Shown piece by piece: positions 26,446-37,299 of a stretch of 64,000 bases of DNA; positions within the stretch are counted from its first letter, which is position 1; the number at the start of each line of letters is the position of its first letter. Location of the stretch: positions 1 to 64,000 of the forward strand of contig CALAOR010000032.1 of the NCBI GenBank assembly GCA_937889595.1, read 5' to 3'. The notes beneath the pieces were generated by a model. The model was not told the DNA's origin, did no database searches, and worked only from the letters and a program-made list of their open reading frames with translations. The position numbers and the translations under genes are program-made. The DNA comes from an uncultured bacterium. Lineage in GTDB: Bacteria > Oederibacteriota > PGYV01 > Palsa-1178.

Positions 26446-27396
26446 TTAAGACGTTATTTGTATATTGTCCACCCATCCCGCGTCATAACCCGCGGTCTGG
26501 GTGCCGGACTTGGAGTAAATCCATGACAGCGCATGGACACCCGCGCCCGTAATGGTATAGGAATAATCCGTCCAATCCGCCTCTCCACTGTATGAAGCGA
26601 CAGAAATCCCGTCAACCTGGAAGAAAATGGCATCAACGTCGTCGAAACCCTTATCCGATTCCGAGGATACTTTCCATTTGAAATTGACCGTGCATGGCCC
26701 GATCACTTGCGTTGAGAATGCGGCGCTTTGCGAATAGGACAGGTGCGGACTCTGCGCCGCGCCGTTGCCTACGCTGTAAATATTTCCCTGGCCGTACCAT
26801 ATGCCGTCGCCGCTGAAGGAAAAGGTAAGGGAATGGTTGTCTACCGCAGTATTGAAGTTAACGGGTATGACATCAGGAAGACGGGTCACGGTGATGTCAT
26901 ATCCCTTGTCGGGCCCGTTATTGTTGTTCCTTGAGGCCCGGAATTGAAAGATCCCGCTTGAGGCCGGGTAAATGGTCATGACGCATGTCGCATTGTCCTG
27001 GGACTGGGAATAAAGTTCGTAGCTATTGTTCCCATCCCACAGGAAAAAGTCATCAAAATATGCGCCGGGTGTCGAGGCAGCCGCCTTGATCTGGTATACA
27101 GCGCCCGCGGTTACGCTGAACTTGAAATAATCATCCGTGCCGTCGAACATGTTGTGGTGCTGGGATGCGCCGTTCGTGGCAATTGCGGTTGCGCTGTTCG
27201 GATTATTGTCGGGTTCATATGCGTCGTTTTCGTTGTCGGCTGTTGTTGTGGCAGTGAACGTGGCTGTCGCGGAAATAACGGCATTCGCGGTTGGAGTCTT
27301 CGCCGGGTCCGGCGAACCATACGGCGAATGCCCGCAGCCGGGAAATGAGAGTAATACGACCGCGAAAACCGCCGTGATAATAATTGTTTTTTTCAT
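26446..27396 (-). CDS. Lipoprotein with pre-peptidase C-like and beta-sandwich domains
   Basis: A 316-residue lipoprotein (lipobox at 18-21, FPGC). A short Thr/Ala-rich linker (ATATFTATTTA) leads to a domain like bacterial pre-peptidase C-terminal (PPC) modules: DAYEPDNNPNSATAIA, then DDYFKFSVTAG. A second sandwich follows (VNFKWKVSSESDKGFDDVDA and WTDYSYTITGAGVHAL). Such domains bind carbohydrate or protein at the cell surface. ATG at 27396 has AGGAGGGG upstream. First gene of the minus-strand pair, divergent from a LacI gene. Confidence 0.75.
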   Translation of the reverse strand: MKKTIIITAVFAVVLLSFPGCGHSPYGSPDPAKTPTANAVISATATFTATTTADNENDAYEPDNNPNSATAIATNGASQHHNMFDGTDDYFKFSVTAGAVYQIKAAASTPGAYFDDFFLWDGNNSYELYSQSQDNATCVMTIYPASSGIFQFRASRNNNNGPDKGYDITVTRLPDVIPVNFNTAVDNHSLTFSFSGDGIWYGQGNIYSVGNGAAQSPHLSYSQSAAFSTQVIGPCTVNFKWKVSSESDKGFDDVDAIFFQVDGISVASYSGEADWTDYSYTITGAGVHALSWIYSKSGTQTAGYDAGWVDNIQITS

Positions 27397-27533
27397 GTGC
27401 CCCTCCTGGAAAGGTTTATAATTTAACACAATACGATAAACGCCTGAGAAAATCAATCGAAAAAGGAGGTGTGAAAAAGGAAGGTGTCACACATGTAAGT
27501 GATTGTCAATTGATAGATTTCATCACGCGCGTC

Positions 27534-27562
27534 TTGTAAATCCGGTAGAAATGGATTATAAT
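27534..27562 (+). promoter_or_regulatory. Leaderless-type promoter of LacI regulator 1
   Basis: TTGTAA and TATAAT, 17-base spacer; the -10 ends six bases before the ATG at 27569, and no Shine-Dalgarno is present. The transcript should start at or next to the start codon. Confidence 0.7.
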
Positions 27563-27568
27563 ATCCCC

Positions 27569-28582
27569 ATGAAACTCATAACCATAAAAGACATAGCAAA
27601 AAAAATGGGAATCAGCCATTCGACTGTGTCGAGGTCCATAAATGACGACCCGCAGATCAGCAAAGCGACACGGGACAGGGTCAAGAAAATCATAAATGAG
27701 ATGCATTATTATCCGAACGCGGTAGCGCGCGGCCTGGCGAGGGCGCGATCAAACACAATAGCCGTCGTTACCCCTTCGTTTTTTTCCCCCTTTTCAGTGG
27801 AAATCATGCGCGGCATAGAGCCTGAAATAATCAGGTCCAGGTATGAAATGAATTACCTGTCGCCGCGGAGGTATCTGGATGCGAATTCATGGGGGCTGGA
27901 CAGCATCCTGTATGAGAGAATATTGAATGAAAAAAAGGCGGCCGCAATCATAATAATATCGGGGAACCTGTATGGCGGGAAAAATATTATAGGCAGGTAC
28001 AGGAAAGCGGGGATACATGTGGTGTTCATAGAAGGCGGGGATAAATGGGGGCACAGGGTGCGTTATGACAACGAAGCGGCCGCGGATATGGCTGTAAAAC
28101 ACCTGATCAGCAGGAATCGGAAAAAAATCGGGCTGATGGTCGGTAATGACAGGGTAGTGGAAAGCATGAAAGAAAGGCGGCATGGGTTCGTAAAAGCAAT
28201 GCGGCGGAACGGGCGGGTCGCGGATGAAAATAACATGTTTGTTTTTTATGAGGACAGCCCTGACATACAGCGGGTGGCGCTGGATTTTTTTATTAAAAAT
28301 AAGGTCGACGCTATATACGTAGCGTCCGGAGACAGTGACGCGCAGCGGCTGCTGGATGAAGCCGAAAAATCAGGCATTAAGGTCCCTGACGATATTGCGA
28401 TCATCAGCCAGGACGACATGGCGACGGCCAGTGTCGTAAAATTGACGGCTGTCAGGCAGCCGATCGTTGAAATGGGGAAAAAAGCGATCGAGCTGGCAGT
28501 TTCGGCCATAGAGACAAATAATAAGAAAAACATGAGGGATGAAATATTTTATCCGGAGCTTGTGGTCAGAAAAACAACGTAG
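27569..28582 (+). CDS. LacI-family transcription regulator 1
   Basis: A 337-residue regulator. HTH and hinge: TIKDIAKKMGISHSTVSRSI (5-24) and YYPNAVARGLARARS. The C-terminal part is a sugar-binding-type effector domain (TIAVVTPSFFSPF, then VDAIYVASGDSDA and IISQDDMATA), followed by RQPIVEMGKKAIELA. It closely resembles regulator 2 at 37613-38623. Lying directly upstream of the CE4-like gene, whose promoter contains a CACGTG-centred palindrome, it is a candidate repressor of that gene and of the GH30 genes. A longer reading from 27503 is excluded by the promoter position. Confidence 0.93.
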   Translation: MKLITIKDIAKKMGISHSTVSRSINDDPQISKATRDRVKKIINEMHYYPNAVARGLARARSNTIAVVTPSFFSPFSVEIMRGIEPEIIRSRYEMNYLSPRRYLDANSWGLDSILYERILNEKKAAAIIIISGNLYGGKNIIGRYRKAGIHVVFIEGGDKWGHRVRYDNEAAADMAVKHLISRNRKKIGLMVGNDRVVESMKERRHGFVKAMRRNGRVADENNMFVFYEDSPDIQRVALDFFIKNKVDAIYVASGDSDAQRLLDEAEKSGIKVPDDIAIISQDDMATASVVKLTAVRQPIVEMGKKAIELAVSAIETNNKKNMRDEIFYPELVVRKTT

Positions 28583-28685
28583 GAAATCCTATTTCACCGT
28601 TTAACGGGCTAAAAGCGCTGCCCCCGATAAAATCGCTGAAAAACATGCCTATAAATCACAATAAAAATAAAAATACCGATTTTAC

Positions 28686-28714
28686 TTGATTTTTACGCAC
28701 ACGTGTGCGATAAT
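28686..28714 (+). promoter_or_regulatory. Promoter with LacI-type operator (CE4-like gene)
   Basis: TTGATT and GATAAT with a 17-base spacer. The perfect 14-base palindrome CGCACACGTGTGCG occupies 28696-28709, filling the spacer and touching -10. A repressor bound here would block polymerase. Confidence 0.85.
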
Positions 28715-28822
28715 TACATTGGAAATGCATACTAACCAATATGCACTTATGGTCGCAAATGGTTAACCGGTTAAACACAACTTGACCGGATGCCGCCCAA
28801 ATCAAAACCCGCGGAGATTGAT

Positions 28823-31063
28823 ATGAAACGCAAAGAAGACAGTTTAAATTGCCGAAAAGAACTGCAGGTTTTGAAGCTGAAGAAAAGGTCTTCGTTTACA
28901 TGCGTAATGATCATTTCGTTTATTGCGTTGTTTTTCTCAACGGCAGTTTACGGCGCAGACAAACAATACGCGTATACCCTTGATTACTCCGCCTTACCGG
29001 CAGATATATTCAAAAGGCAGATAACCATAAATGTTTCCGTCGGGACCGCGTCATCCACTAATGTCACGGCCGACGGCTCTCCTATAATATGCACATATAC
29101 CGCATCCACAGGAACATGTTCCTTTTCGCTGTCGAAACAGGCAGCCAGCCTCGTTGTAACGGCGGTAAACTGGACCGCCGGCGGCACGGGCGCGGCGACA
29201 AAGGCGACCCTGTTGGATAACAGGAAGTGGGCGTATTCGTTCACGTTCGACGACTGTTATGCCTCAGACTATACGCTTGATCTCCCGTATTTTTCGGCGA
29301 GGAATATGAGGGCAGGCGTGGGCGTCGTGACGAACTGGATAGGCGGCGGAAGTTACCTGAGCAGGACTCAGTTGGACGCGCTTTTTAACGCAGGCTGGAG
29401 CATTTTAAATCATTCAACCAGCCACCCGCAAAGCACCATATCCTGCTCAAACCTGGCCACCTATGTCGGGGCCGCAAAGACCACTTTGGAATCATGGTAC
29501 CCGAACAATTACAAGAATATTTATTTCATCTATCCTTACCTGGAAACCGGATATCAGACGTGTCTTTCCACAGCCGGGTATTTCCGCGGAGCCGAGGATG
29601 TGGACGGCACAAATTATGTGGATACTTTCAGCGCTATAGGCTGGTTTAACCTGTATAGGCACGGGATGTACGCGAATATCTCAACGTCACAGGCGAACGC
29701 GTGGGCCGATACAGCGGCGTCAGACGCAAGACCGCGGTGGATGATAACGTTTACGCACCAGACATATGCAGGCAGCAGCACGCCCGGCACCTACGACACG
29801 AACGAAGCCACGCTTCAGCCCCATATTAATTATGTATACACGACATACGGGGACGGGGGCACCACAAAGAACATGTGGTTCGCGCCGTCAGATGAGGTTT
29901 TGATGTATCTGTTTACAAGGCAATACCTGGTTATAAACGCAGTCTCGGTGCCTACACCCACAAATACTCCGAGCATGCCGACCCCGACGAGGTCCAGGAC
30001 CACGACATTTACCATGACATCCACCCCGACCAGCACCGGGACTTTTACCCAGACGCCGTCATACTCTCGGACAGCGACGCTGACTTTCACAAGGACCATA
30101 TCACCATCGCCTACAAACACCCTGGTCAATACCGCCACTTTCACGGCGACGAGGACGAATTCAGCTTCGCCGACGGCTTCTTTTAGTTCCACGAACACGC
30201 CTGCAAACACGGCGACCCCGGCGAATACGCCGGTGAATACGGCCACGTTGACGGCCACCCGCATATCTTCACCTACTTCTACGGTTAACGCTACGAATAC
30301 GCCGGCCAATACGGCGACATTAACCGGCACTGCGATGAACACGGCCACCAATACGCCGGTTATAACCCCGACAAACTCGTCCACGGCGCAGGCCACGCAG
30401 ACCTATACTCCCCGCGGCACGGCAACTGAGCCGGCGTCCATGACCCCCTCGGCGGTTTTTACAAATACCGGATCACGGACCAGCACGCCTGTTTTAACCA
30501 TGACCAATACGCCTGTATTTTCCACGACCAGCACACAGGTTAATACGCCCACATATACCATGACAGTACAGCCGTCGTTTACCGCTACAAAGATTCCTAC
30601 ACTCACATATACGGTTACGCCTTCGGCCACGGCCACTGCTTCGCAAACTGCCGTCCAGACCGGCACCTTTACACGCACTGTCACGCGGACGGCAACACCT
30701 ACGTATACAACTACCATACCGGCCCCGACAGCCACGAATACAGCCGTGATTGGCGACAAGTTTGAGATAAACAACCCCGTGATTTATCCAAATCCGTATA
30801 GTCTTCATGGGGGAGGACTGATTATAGGAATGGACCTGACGAGGCCTGCCGATAGGATCAACATACGAATATATACGGTTTCATACCGGCAGATTGCGGA
30901 TATAACGGAAAGCGGATATTTTCTCGGCAGGGTCAAGCTGCCTGTCCCGGACAGGTATTTAGACCGGCTCGCGAACGGCATATATTATATGAAGGCGGCA
31001 GGAGAGGGATATGGGAATGAAAAAGCGGTTTCAAAGCCGGTACAGCTGATAATATTAAGGTAG
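28823..31063 (+). CDS. Secreted CE4/NodB-like polysaccharide deacetylase with Thr/Pro linker
   Basis: A 746-residue protein. After a signal segment (about 24-45, FIALFFSTAVYGA) and a small beta domain, the NodB-like domain has SFTFDDC (140-145) and NHSTSH (196-201), giving the Asp and two His metal ligands; canonical TFDDG has Gly in place of Cys145. It may remove acetyl groups from xylan or chitin-like polymers. Residues about 385-645 form a Thr-rich linker full of NTP and TAT units. The last 90 residues (from NPVIYPNPYSL) are the C-terminal module shared with the GH30 enzymes. GGAGATTGAT precedes the ATG. Confidence 0.8.
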   Translation: MKRKEDSLNCRKELQVLKLKKRSSFTCVMIISFIALFFSTAVYGADKQYAYTLDYSALPADIFKRQITINVSVGTASSTNVTADGSPIICTYTASTGTCSFSLSKQAASLVVTAVNWTAGGTGAATKATLLDNRKWAYSFTFDDCYASDYTLDLPYFSARNMRAGVGVVTNWIGGGSYLSRTQLDALFNAGWSILNHSTSHPQSTISCSNLATYVGAAKTTLESWYPNNYKNIYFIYPYLETGYQTCLSTAGYFRGAEDVDGTNYVDTFSAIGWFNLYRHGMYANISTSQANAWADTAASDARPRWMITFTHQTYAGSSTPGTYDTNEATLQPHINYVYTTYGDGGTTKNMWFAPSDEVLMYLFTRQYLVINAVSVPTPTNTPSMPTPTRSRTTTFTMTSTPTSTGTFTQTPSYSRTATLTFTRTISPSPTNTLVNTATFTATRTNSASPTASFSSTNTPANTATPANTPVNTATLTATRISSPTSTVNATNTPANTATLTGTAMNTATNTPVITPTNSSTAQATQTYTPRGTATEPASMTPSAVFTNTGSRTSTPVLTMTNTPVFSTTSTQVNTPTYTMTVQPSFTATKIPTLTYTVTPSATATASQTAVQTGTFTRTVTRTATPTYTTTIPAPTATNTAVIGDKFEINNPVIYPNPYSLHGGGLIIGMDLTRPADRINIRIYTVSYRQIADITESGYFLGRVKLPVPDRYLDRLANGIYYMKAAGEGYGNEKAVSKPVQLIILR
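29950..30745 (+). repeat. Thr/Pro-coding low-complexity tract (CE4-like gene)
   Basis: About 800 bases of irregular ACG/ACN-rich repeats coding for the linker. No exact long period is seen. Open frames on the minus strand here are mirror effects of the codon bias. Confidence 0.7.
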
Positions 31064-31166
31064 ATTAACGGGATTATGCGCCTGAAATTGGAGTTCCAAT
31101 TTAGGGTTTCAGAGGGTTTCAAAGCGGATTGCTAAGGTTGCGGAAACAGGAACACCGGGAGAATTT

Positions 31167-34085
31167 ATGCTCTATACGAAAGGTAATCGAAAGCTACGTA
31201 GTGCAACTATATTTCTGTTTATAATTATTATTAGCGCACCGGCTGTATTGAACGCGTCCAGTTGCGCACCAACTTCGGCGGTACTATGTGCCGCGGTTGA
31301 CGATAACGCTGATATATATGTAAACGGAACTTTTATCGCCAATATTGGATATTGCGATGCAGGCGCGGCCTGCACCCCTGTGTGCATCAATTTAAATACA
31401 ATACAGATGAGTGCCCTGACGGACAACGGGAACGTGATAGCTGTATATGATCAGAATGCGAACTGCTGTGAAGTATGGGCGTCATGGACGCTCGATATAA
31501 CGTGCGGGCCCGGAGCAATGGCGGGAAAACAGGTAATTGTTTCAAACGATAACAGGCCGGTTGACCTGCATTATGACACCACCTGTATGTGCGGAACTAC
31601 ATCGCCGTGCTTGACCCCCAATCCTTCACCGACGCCTCTAGGCGCGTATCAATGGTATAACCCCCTATATGTCGAAACTCCAAGCGCATGGGTGACCCCT
31701 GTCGCTATGACCGGAAAAAAGAACGGAAAAAGGCTGTATGACCCCAGCACAGGGAATCTGCTGACGGCCCTGAGCTATGCAAGCACCATGAGCACAGGGT
31801 GCGGGGCACTATGGTTCAGGGAGGGTTTTAACATGCTGACCACGAACCCGACGCCGGCGGTGCCGCCGCAGTTCACGATCCTAAAATCAGCAACAACTTC
31901 AACCGGCATAATGGGCAACCAGAAGCTGACATTTAATCTTCATGTCTGCAATAACGGCAGCGGGACAGGCGGAAATCCCGTATCCATAGCCGACACATGG
32001 GACCCGACCGACGTGTGGCAGTTCCAGGGTTTTATATCCGGAGGCGCGAATGTCGGATGGAACTTTACGGATATTTATATGGGGAACATTTCGGCATCAT
32101 CGGGCAACGGGCCGCCGACAACTATTACTTTCAATAACGGTTTCCTGGCTAATACATGCTATGACGTATCGTTTATTCTTCAGTCGTTCAGCAATGCGTC
32201 GTTTGGCGCGGTATGGCATAATATAGCGGACCTCAAATACCTGGGCTCGCCCACCATAGAGTCGACGGTGGTTCTACGTAATGCCACGCCGACGGTGACG
32301 CCAACATATACCAGATCGCCGACACCCACTGTGACACGGACTTTTACACCTACCTATACGCCGACCTACACAGCGACACCGACTTTTACTTCAACAAGCA
32401 CGCCGACATATACGCCGACACGGACTTTTACACCTACCTATACGCCGACCTACACAGCGACACCGACTTTTACTTCAACAAGCACGCCGACATATACGCC
32501 GACACGGACTTTTACACCTACCTATACGCCGACCTACACAGCGACACCGACTTTTACTTCAACAAGCACGCCGACATATACGGCTACTTTTACGCCGACA
32601 TTCACGGCAACGAACACGCGCACTTATACGCCGACTTTTACAGCCACACCCACGATCACCGAAACCTCGATGAATACGCCGACGAACACGCCGACCGTGA
32701 CCCCTACATTTACGGCGACAAAGACATTCACGCCGACATTCACGGCAACGAACACGAGCACTTATACGCCGACTTTTACAGCCACACCCACGATCACCGA
32801 AACCTCTATGAATACGCCGACGAACACGCCGACCGTGACCCCGACATTTACGGCGACAAAGACATTCACGCCGACATTCACGCATACAAGCACGATGACG
32901 TTTACGCCGACTTATACCGCAACGCCGACATACACGGCAACCATGACCTTTTCACCTACATTTACATACACGGACACCCTTACATTTACCCCTACGTATA
33001 CAAGCGCATATACGTCCACAGCCACGGAAACTGTTACGCGTACCTATACTTCTTCGCCTACGATAACAATGACCCCTACGATAAAGCCGACCGTAACGCC
33101 GACGCCTCCCATGGCTTATTTGTTAAAGATCTCGGTTTATAACGAGGCAGGGGAACTTGTGCGCGCCATAATTGTTGCCGGCACGTATAACGCGATGACA
33201 AATGTCGTGACCGATATTAACGGCAACCATGCAGCTACAACCCTCGGTTCCAGCGGCTTGATGAATATAACAATACCCGGAGTAGAGCTTGACGGTTCAG
33301 CTTTAAGCGTCACATGGGACTCAAAGACAGACGGCGGGCAGTTAGCCGCGTCAGGCGCGTATATCATCAGGGTTGACCAGGTTGACACATACAAACGCGA
33401 CACGGCCGTGATAATACCCGTGACAGTGATCAGGAACGAAACATACGTGGAACTGGATATATATAACAGCGCCGGAGAACTTGTGAGGTCTATAATTGAT
33501 TATAATTTTGTGTTCCCGCCGGGTTCCGCTCCCGGGCCCGCGGTGGGCGTGAATATGGACGTCCCCGCGCTCATCTTGTCAAATAAGGGCAATGCGGCTC
33601 CGGTTCAGATCAGGTTTGGGACGCCGGTTAATGATTTCATGTTATGGGACGGAAAAAACAACAATGGGATGGCCGTTTCCAGCGGGGTTTATGTGGCGAA
33701 GATCCTGATCAAAACAGAATCTATGCTGATAGCGGTAGCGATAAGCAATGTGACCGTATTGAAGCTGGACAACGTTTTTTTAAGCGGCATTAAAGCCGTG
33801 CCAAATCCGTACGACGGCACAGGAAATGGCATTGAATTGCGCTGGGGAGCAAATGATACGGGAACCGCGGTGATCAGCATATATAATATAAAGGGCGAAC
33901 TTGTAAGCACTATTCACGAAAAGCTTGAAACCGGAAGGGCCATGTGGAATATCACGACATCCAGGGGAAATCAGGTCTCAAACGGATTGTATGTGGCTGT
34001 GCTGCAGGGAGTATCCAGCAGCGGCAACAGGGGGAATTTGAGGATTAAATTATATGTGAACAGAATGCCGGTGTCAACGCAGTAA
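31167..34085 (+). CDS. Secreted Thr/Pro-repeat surface protein
   Basis: A 972-residue exported protein without a recognised enzyme domain. The N-terminal part is Cys-rich ([19 protein letters not shown], a lectin-like or 'choice-of-anchor' type fold) up to about 370. A linker of about 280 residues follows, with exact tandem repeats. Two C-terminal modules follow ([17 protein letters not shown] and [15 protein letters not shown]), then a last one with [13 protein letters not shown], all like FlgD-type Ig or type A sorting modules. It lacks the CACGTG operator of its neighbours. GGGAG lies before the ATG. Likely surface adhesion or display. Confidence 0.65.
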   Translation: MLYTKGNRKLRSATIFLFIIIISAPAVLNASSCAPTSAVLCAAVDDNADIYVNGTFIANIGYCDAGAACTPVCINLNTIQMSALTDNGNVIAVYDQNANCCEVWASWTLDITCGPGAMAGKQVIVSNDNRPVDLHYDTTCMCGTTSPCLTPNPSPTPLGAYQWYNPLYVETPSAWVTPVAMTGKKNGKRLYDPSTGNLLTALSYASTMSTGCGALWFREGFNMLTTNPTPAVPPQFTILKSATTSTGIMGNQKLTFNLHVCNNGSGTGGNPVSIADTWDPTDVWQFQGFISGGANVGWNFTDIYMGNISASSGNGPPTTITFNNGFLANTCYDVSFILQSFSNASFGAVWHNIADLKYLGSPTIESTVVLRNATPTVTPTYTRSPTPTVTRTFTPTYTPTYTATPTFTSTSTPTYTPTRTFTPTYTPTYTATPTFTSTSTPTYTPTRTFTPTYTPTYTATPTFTSTSTPTYTATFTPTFTATNTRTYTPTFTATPTITETSMNTPTNTPTVTPTFTATKTFTPTFTATNTSTYTPTFTATPTITETSMNTPTNTPTVTPTFTATKTFTPTFTHTSTMTFTPTYTATPTYTATMTFSPTFTYTDTLTFTPTYTSAYTSTATETVTRTYTSSPTITMTPTIKPTVTPTPPMAYLLKISVYNEAGELVRAIIVAGTYNAMTNVVTDINGNHAATTLGSSGLMNITIPGVELDGSALSVTWDSKTDGGQLAASGAYIIRVDQVDTYKRDTAVIIPVTVIRNETYVELDIYNSAGELVRSIIDYNFVFPPGSAPGPAVGVNMDVPALILSNKGNAAPVQIRFGTPVNDFMLWDGKNNNGMAVSSGVYVAKILIKTESMLIAVAISNVTVLKLDNVFLSGIKAVPNPYDGTGNGIELRWGANDTGTAVISIYNIKGELVSTIHEKLETGRAMWNITTSRGNQVSNGLYVAVLQGVSSSGNRGNLRIKLYVNRMPVSTQ
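32341..32587 (+). repeat. 84-bp tandem repeat, about three copies
   Basis: A 28-codon unit (CTTTTACACC... start points 32341, 32425, 32509) repeated nearly without change within the surface-protein gene. The near identity suggests recent expansion. Confidence 0.9.
32598..32885 (+). repeat. 138-bp tandem repeat, about two copies
   Basis: A 46-codon unit starting ACATTCACGGCAACGAACAC at 32598 and 32736, with a few silent changes, next to the 84-bp array. Confidence 0.88.
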
Positions 34086-34237
34086 TTTTATTGCACACCA
34101 GAACGGCATCCAAAAAAGGGACCATGGTAATATTGAGATAGAAAAGCAAAATGAGCCGCCCTGCGGCAGCAGGGCAGAAAGGCACCGGGTATTTCGGCGT
34201 CTGTCACAACCGAAAGGGTCAAATTTACGCAAAAAAC

Positions 34238-34266
34238 TTGACTTTTACGCACACGTGTGCGATAAT
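34238..34266 (+). promoter_or_regulatory. Promoter with LacI-type operator (GH30 gene 1)
   Basis: TTGACT and GATAAT, 17-base spacer, with CGCACACGTGTGCG at 34248-34261. Base for base the same spacer as at 28692-28708. Confidence 0.88.
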
Positions 34267-34314
34267 AGATGTGGAACGTTTAAATAAAAATTTATTATGC
34301 GTCAGGAGAGGTAT

Positions 34315-37299
34315 ATGGCGAATAAAATTAATGCTGTAAAAGTGGGACTAGTTGCGGGTATTTTTCTGCTCACCCCTGCGATCATGCAGGCGGCTGCATG
34401 TTCGGTAAACGCAGGGGCTACACACCAGGTCATCAGCGGTTTCGGCGCGTGCAGCCAATGGGTCGAAAGCAAGATCACTGCTGCGCTCGCGACGCAATTC
34501 TGGGCGGACGACAATGTGAACGGCCATGCCGGGCTGTCCATCATACGCATCGGTATTCCACCCCAAGGCAGCAGCAATTGGGCCGCGCCATGCAATTCTG
34601 CTAAACAGGCGCTTGCCATCAATCCTAACATCAAGGTTTTCGCCAGCCCGTGGAGCCCGCCGGCGAACTACAAGAATAACAATTCAACCACAGGCAACAA
34701 CACCGGCAATACCGGCACCAACCCGGGTGGCAACACCAACCAGCTCAACACCTCGCACTACGGCGACTATGCCACTTACCTGACGAACTTTGTCAACACC
34801 TGCAAGAACACCTACGGGTTCAACCTTTACGCGCTTTCTGTCCAGAACGAGCCTGACTACGACACATCTTACGATTCCTGCGTCTGGTCAAACACGACCA
34901 TGGACACATTCATAGGGACCAACCTGGGACCAGCCCTCCAGACTGCCGGCTATACCAACATCATCATGATGCCCGAGTCATTCGCCTGCAATCTGAACAT
35001 GTCCGCCACCACAATGGGCGACGCGAACGCGGCGAAATACGTGAAGGTCATAGGAGAGCACCTGTACGGAGGCGGCCCCAACGCGTTACCTGCCAGCTAC
35101 GCAACCACTGCCGGCCACCCGTTGGAGATGTGGGAAACCGAATATTCGATGAAAACCAGCACTAACGACATAACCAGCGGCATTTTTTACGCGAACTCGC
35201 TTCATAAATGCGTTGTAGACAATAATTACAATGCCTGGTGCTACTGGTGGCTGGTGTTAAGTTCGGGTACCGACGATGAGGGCCTGTGCGACACCAACGG
35301 CACACCGACAAAGAGGCTCTATACCCTGGGCAATTACAGCAAGTTCGTCAGGCCCGGTTACGTGCGCATAGACGCTACAGCGGCGCCGACGTCAGGACTG
35401 CTATGCTCGGCGTACCAGGACCCGGTATCAGGCAAGTTCGCAATAGTCGTCATTAACTCGAGTTCATCGTCCGTAAGCCAGCAGTTTAACCTTAGCGGGC
35501 TTTCTGCGACGACGGTTACGCCGTGGCTCACGGACGCGAGCAACAACCTGGTTGCGCAGTCTGCCGTACCCGTGTCGGCCAATTCGTTTACGTATAACAT
35601 TCCCGCGCAGTGCGTTATAAGCTTCGCGGGGGCAGGCGGGCCCTCGAATACGCCGACACTAACGCTTACCGTTAACCCGGCCTGGACAAAGACCTTTACT
35701 CCCACAGTCACACCCACGGTCAGCAGCATCCTGCTTGACGATATGGAAGACGGCAATAATATAAATAACTGGGGAGGCAACTGGTATTGTTATTCGGGCA
35801 CAGGCACCACAATAACCCCCATACCTTCAAATTATTCCATGACAGCAGGCGGCATGCCCGGGTCACTGCTTTACAGGGCGCAGATCATCGCAACTGTAGC
35901 CGACTACGCCGGACTGGGAACGAACTTAAATTTGGCAGTGACCGCGGTTGACCTGACAAATTATACGGCTGTGGAATTCTGGGTAAAAGGGAACGGGGGT
36001 ACGTACTGGTTCCAGTTCACACAGCCGTCGATCACTGACGGGGACAACTTCGGCGTCTCGTTCACGGCGCCGGCTGCGTGGACAAAAGTGACGGTGCCGA
36101 TCAATGCCGCTTCTTTGAGCCAGCGCGGGTACGGAACCGCGTCTACTTTCACCCAAAACGCGATAGTCGCGCTGCAGTGGGCGAGCAACGCAAACGGCGC
36201 GCTTGACATAGAGGTCGATAATGTCCAGCTCCTGACTAACATGGCTATGACGCCCACGAATTCACCCACTGTTTCGCGTACGCCGACATATACCTTTACA
36301 AGAACGCCTTCAAATACATTTACGAGAACGCCTGTGAACACGCCCACATATACATATACCGTGACAAGGACAAATACGGCGGCAAACACTTTAACGGACA
36401 CGCCTGTCAGCACATTTACATATACAGGCACCTGCACCAGGACGCTGGTCAATACGGCAACAGGCACAAATACGACAACTCCGCCGCCTACCTATACCAA
36501 TACACCCGTCAACACGCCGACATATACAGCGACAAAGACGAACACTCCGGTAAATACAGCCACGAATACGCTCATAACGACTCCAACCAGCACTCCTGCA
36601 GGGACATTGACGAATACGCCCGTGGTCACCCTGACAAATACCCCGTTAAATACCGCAACATCGACATACACTGTCACTGCGCCTCCTTCCAAGACAAATA
36701 CGCCGGTAAATACATCTACCAACACTGTTATTGCAATCCCAACCAGCACACCGCAGGGCACGTTGACAGGGACGCCTGTGGTAACGCTGACAAACACGCG
36801 GGTGAATACGGCAACAAACACAAGTTCGGCCAGTCCGATTTCGACATTTACCATGACGCCGACATGGACCAGAACTTCGACATATACTTCCACACTTACC
36901 GTGACACCGTCATTCACGCCAAGCGGAACGCGCACTCAACAGCCGACAAATACCTGCACGGCGACGAATACGCCTACGCTTGCGCCGTCCGGCCGCACGG
37001 CTATCGAGGATGTGATCATATATCCCAATCCTGTGCCGCTGGACAGTGATTTAAAACTGCTGGTCAGGATATCCGGATGCCCGGCTGAAATAAACCTCCG
37101 CCTTTATACAACCGGATTCAGGCTCGTTACGGATAAAACATGGAAGACAGGCCTTTCATATCCTGTTTCAGATCTGTCCGTGCCGGCAATATATTTAAAC
37201 AAGCTCGCAAACGGGTCGTATTATTATGTGCTTTCACTTACCGGATGCGACAGGACAAAGGCACAAACGAGAAAAGGCGTATTGTTAATGCTCAGATAG
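34315..37299 (+). CDS. GH30 endo-xylanase-like enzyme 1, with carbohydrate-binding-like domain
   Basis: A 994-residue secreted enzyme. Signal peptide to about 27. The GH30 barrel has ISGFGACSQWV, FASPWSPPANYK, the acid/base Glu179 (SVQNEPDY) and the nucleophile probably Glu276 (WETE). Closest in style to subfamily 8 glucuronoxylanases. A C-terminal beta-sandwich of the barrel ends near 440. Residues about 475-640 resemble a CIA30/CBM11-like binding domain (LLDDMEDGNNINNW, then LDIEVDNVQLL). A long Thr-rich linker and the shared C-terminal module (VIIYPNPVPL) follow. GGAGAGG lies 6 bases before ATG 34315. Presumed role: cleavage of xylan outside the cell. Confidence 0.88.
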   Translation: MANKINAVKVGLVAGIFLLTPAIMQAAACSVNAGATHQVISGFGACSQWVESKITAALATQFWADDNVNGHAGLSIIRIGIPPQGSSNWAAPCNSAKQALAINPNIKVFASPWSPPANYKNNNSTTGNNTGNTGTNPGGNTNQLNTSHYGDYATYLTNFVNTCKNTYGFNLYALSVQNEPDYDTSYDSCVWSNTTMDTFIGTNLGPALQTAGYTNIIMMPESFACNLNMSATTMGDANAAKYVKVIGEHLYGGGPNALPASYATTAGHPLEMWETEYSMKTSTNDITSGIFYANSLHKCVVDNNYNAWCYWWLVLSSGTDDEGLCDTNGTPTKRLYTLGNYSKFVRPGYVRIDATAAPTSGLLCSAYQDPVSGKFAIVVINSSSSSVSQQFNLSGLSATTVTPWLTDASNNLVAQSAVPVSANSFTYNIPAQCVISFAGAGGPSNTPTLTLTVNPAWTKTFTPTVTPTVSSILLDDMEDGNNINNWGGNWYCYSGTGTTITPIPSNYSMTAGGMPGSLLYRAQIIATVADYAGLGTNLNLAVTAVDLTNYTAVEFWVKGNGGTYWFQFTQPSITDGDNFGVSFTAPAAWTKVTVPINAASLSQRGYGTASTFTQNAIVALQWASNANGALDIEVDNVQLLTNMAMTPTNSPTVSRTPTYTFTRTPSNTFTRTPVNTPTYTYTVTRTNTAANTLTDTPVSTFTYTGTCTRTLVNTATGTNTTTPPPTYTNTPVNTPTYTATKTNTPVNTATNTLITTPTSTPAGTLTNTPVVTLTNTPLNTATSTYTVTAPPSKTNTPVNTSTNTVIAIPTSTPQGTLTGTPVVTLTNTRVNTATNTSSASPISTFTMTPTWTRTSTYTSTLTVTPSFTPSGTRTQQPTNTCTATNTPTLAPSGRTAIEDVIIYPNPVPLDSDLKLLVRISGCPAEINLRLYTTGFRLVTDKTWKTGLSYPVSDLSVPAIYLNKLANGSYYYVLSLTGCDRTKAQTRKGVLLMLR

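Noticed and set aside
29830-30774. Long minus-strand frames rich in Val and Gly
   Set aside because: They mirror the Thr/Pro codon bias of the linker on the plus strand; no start signals or domains.
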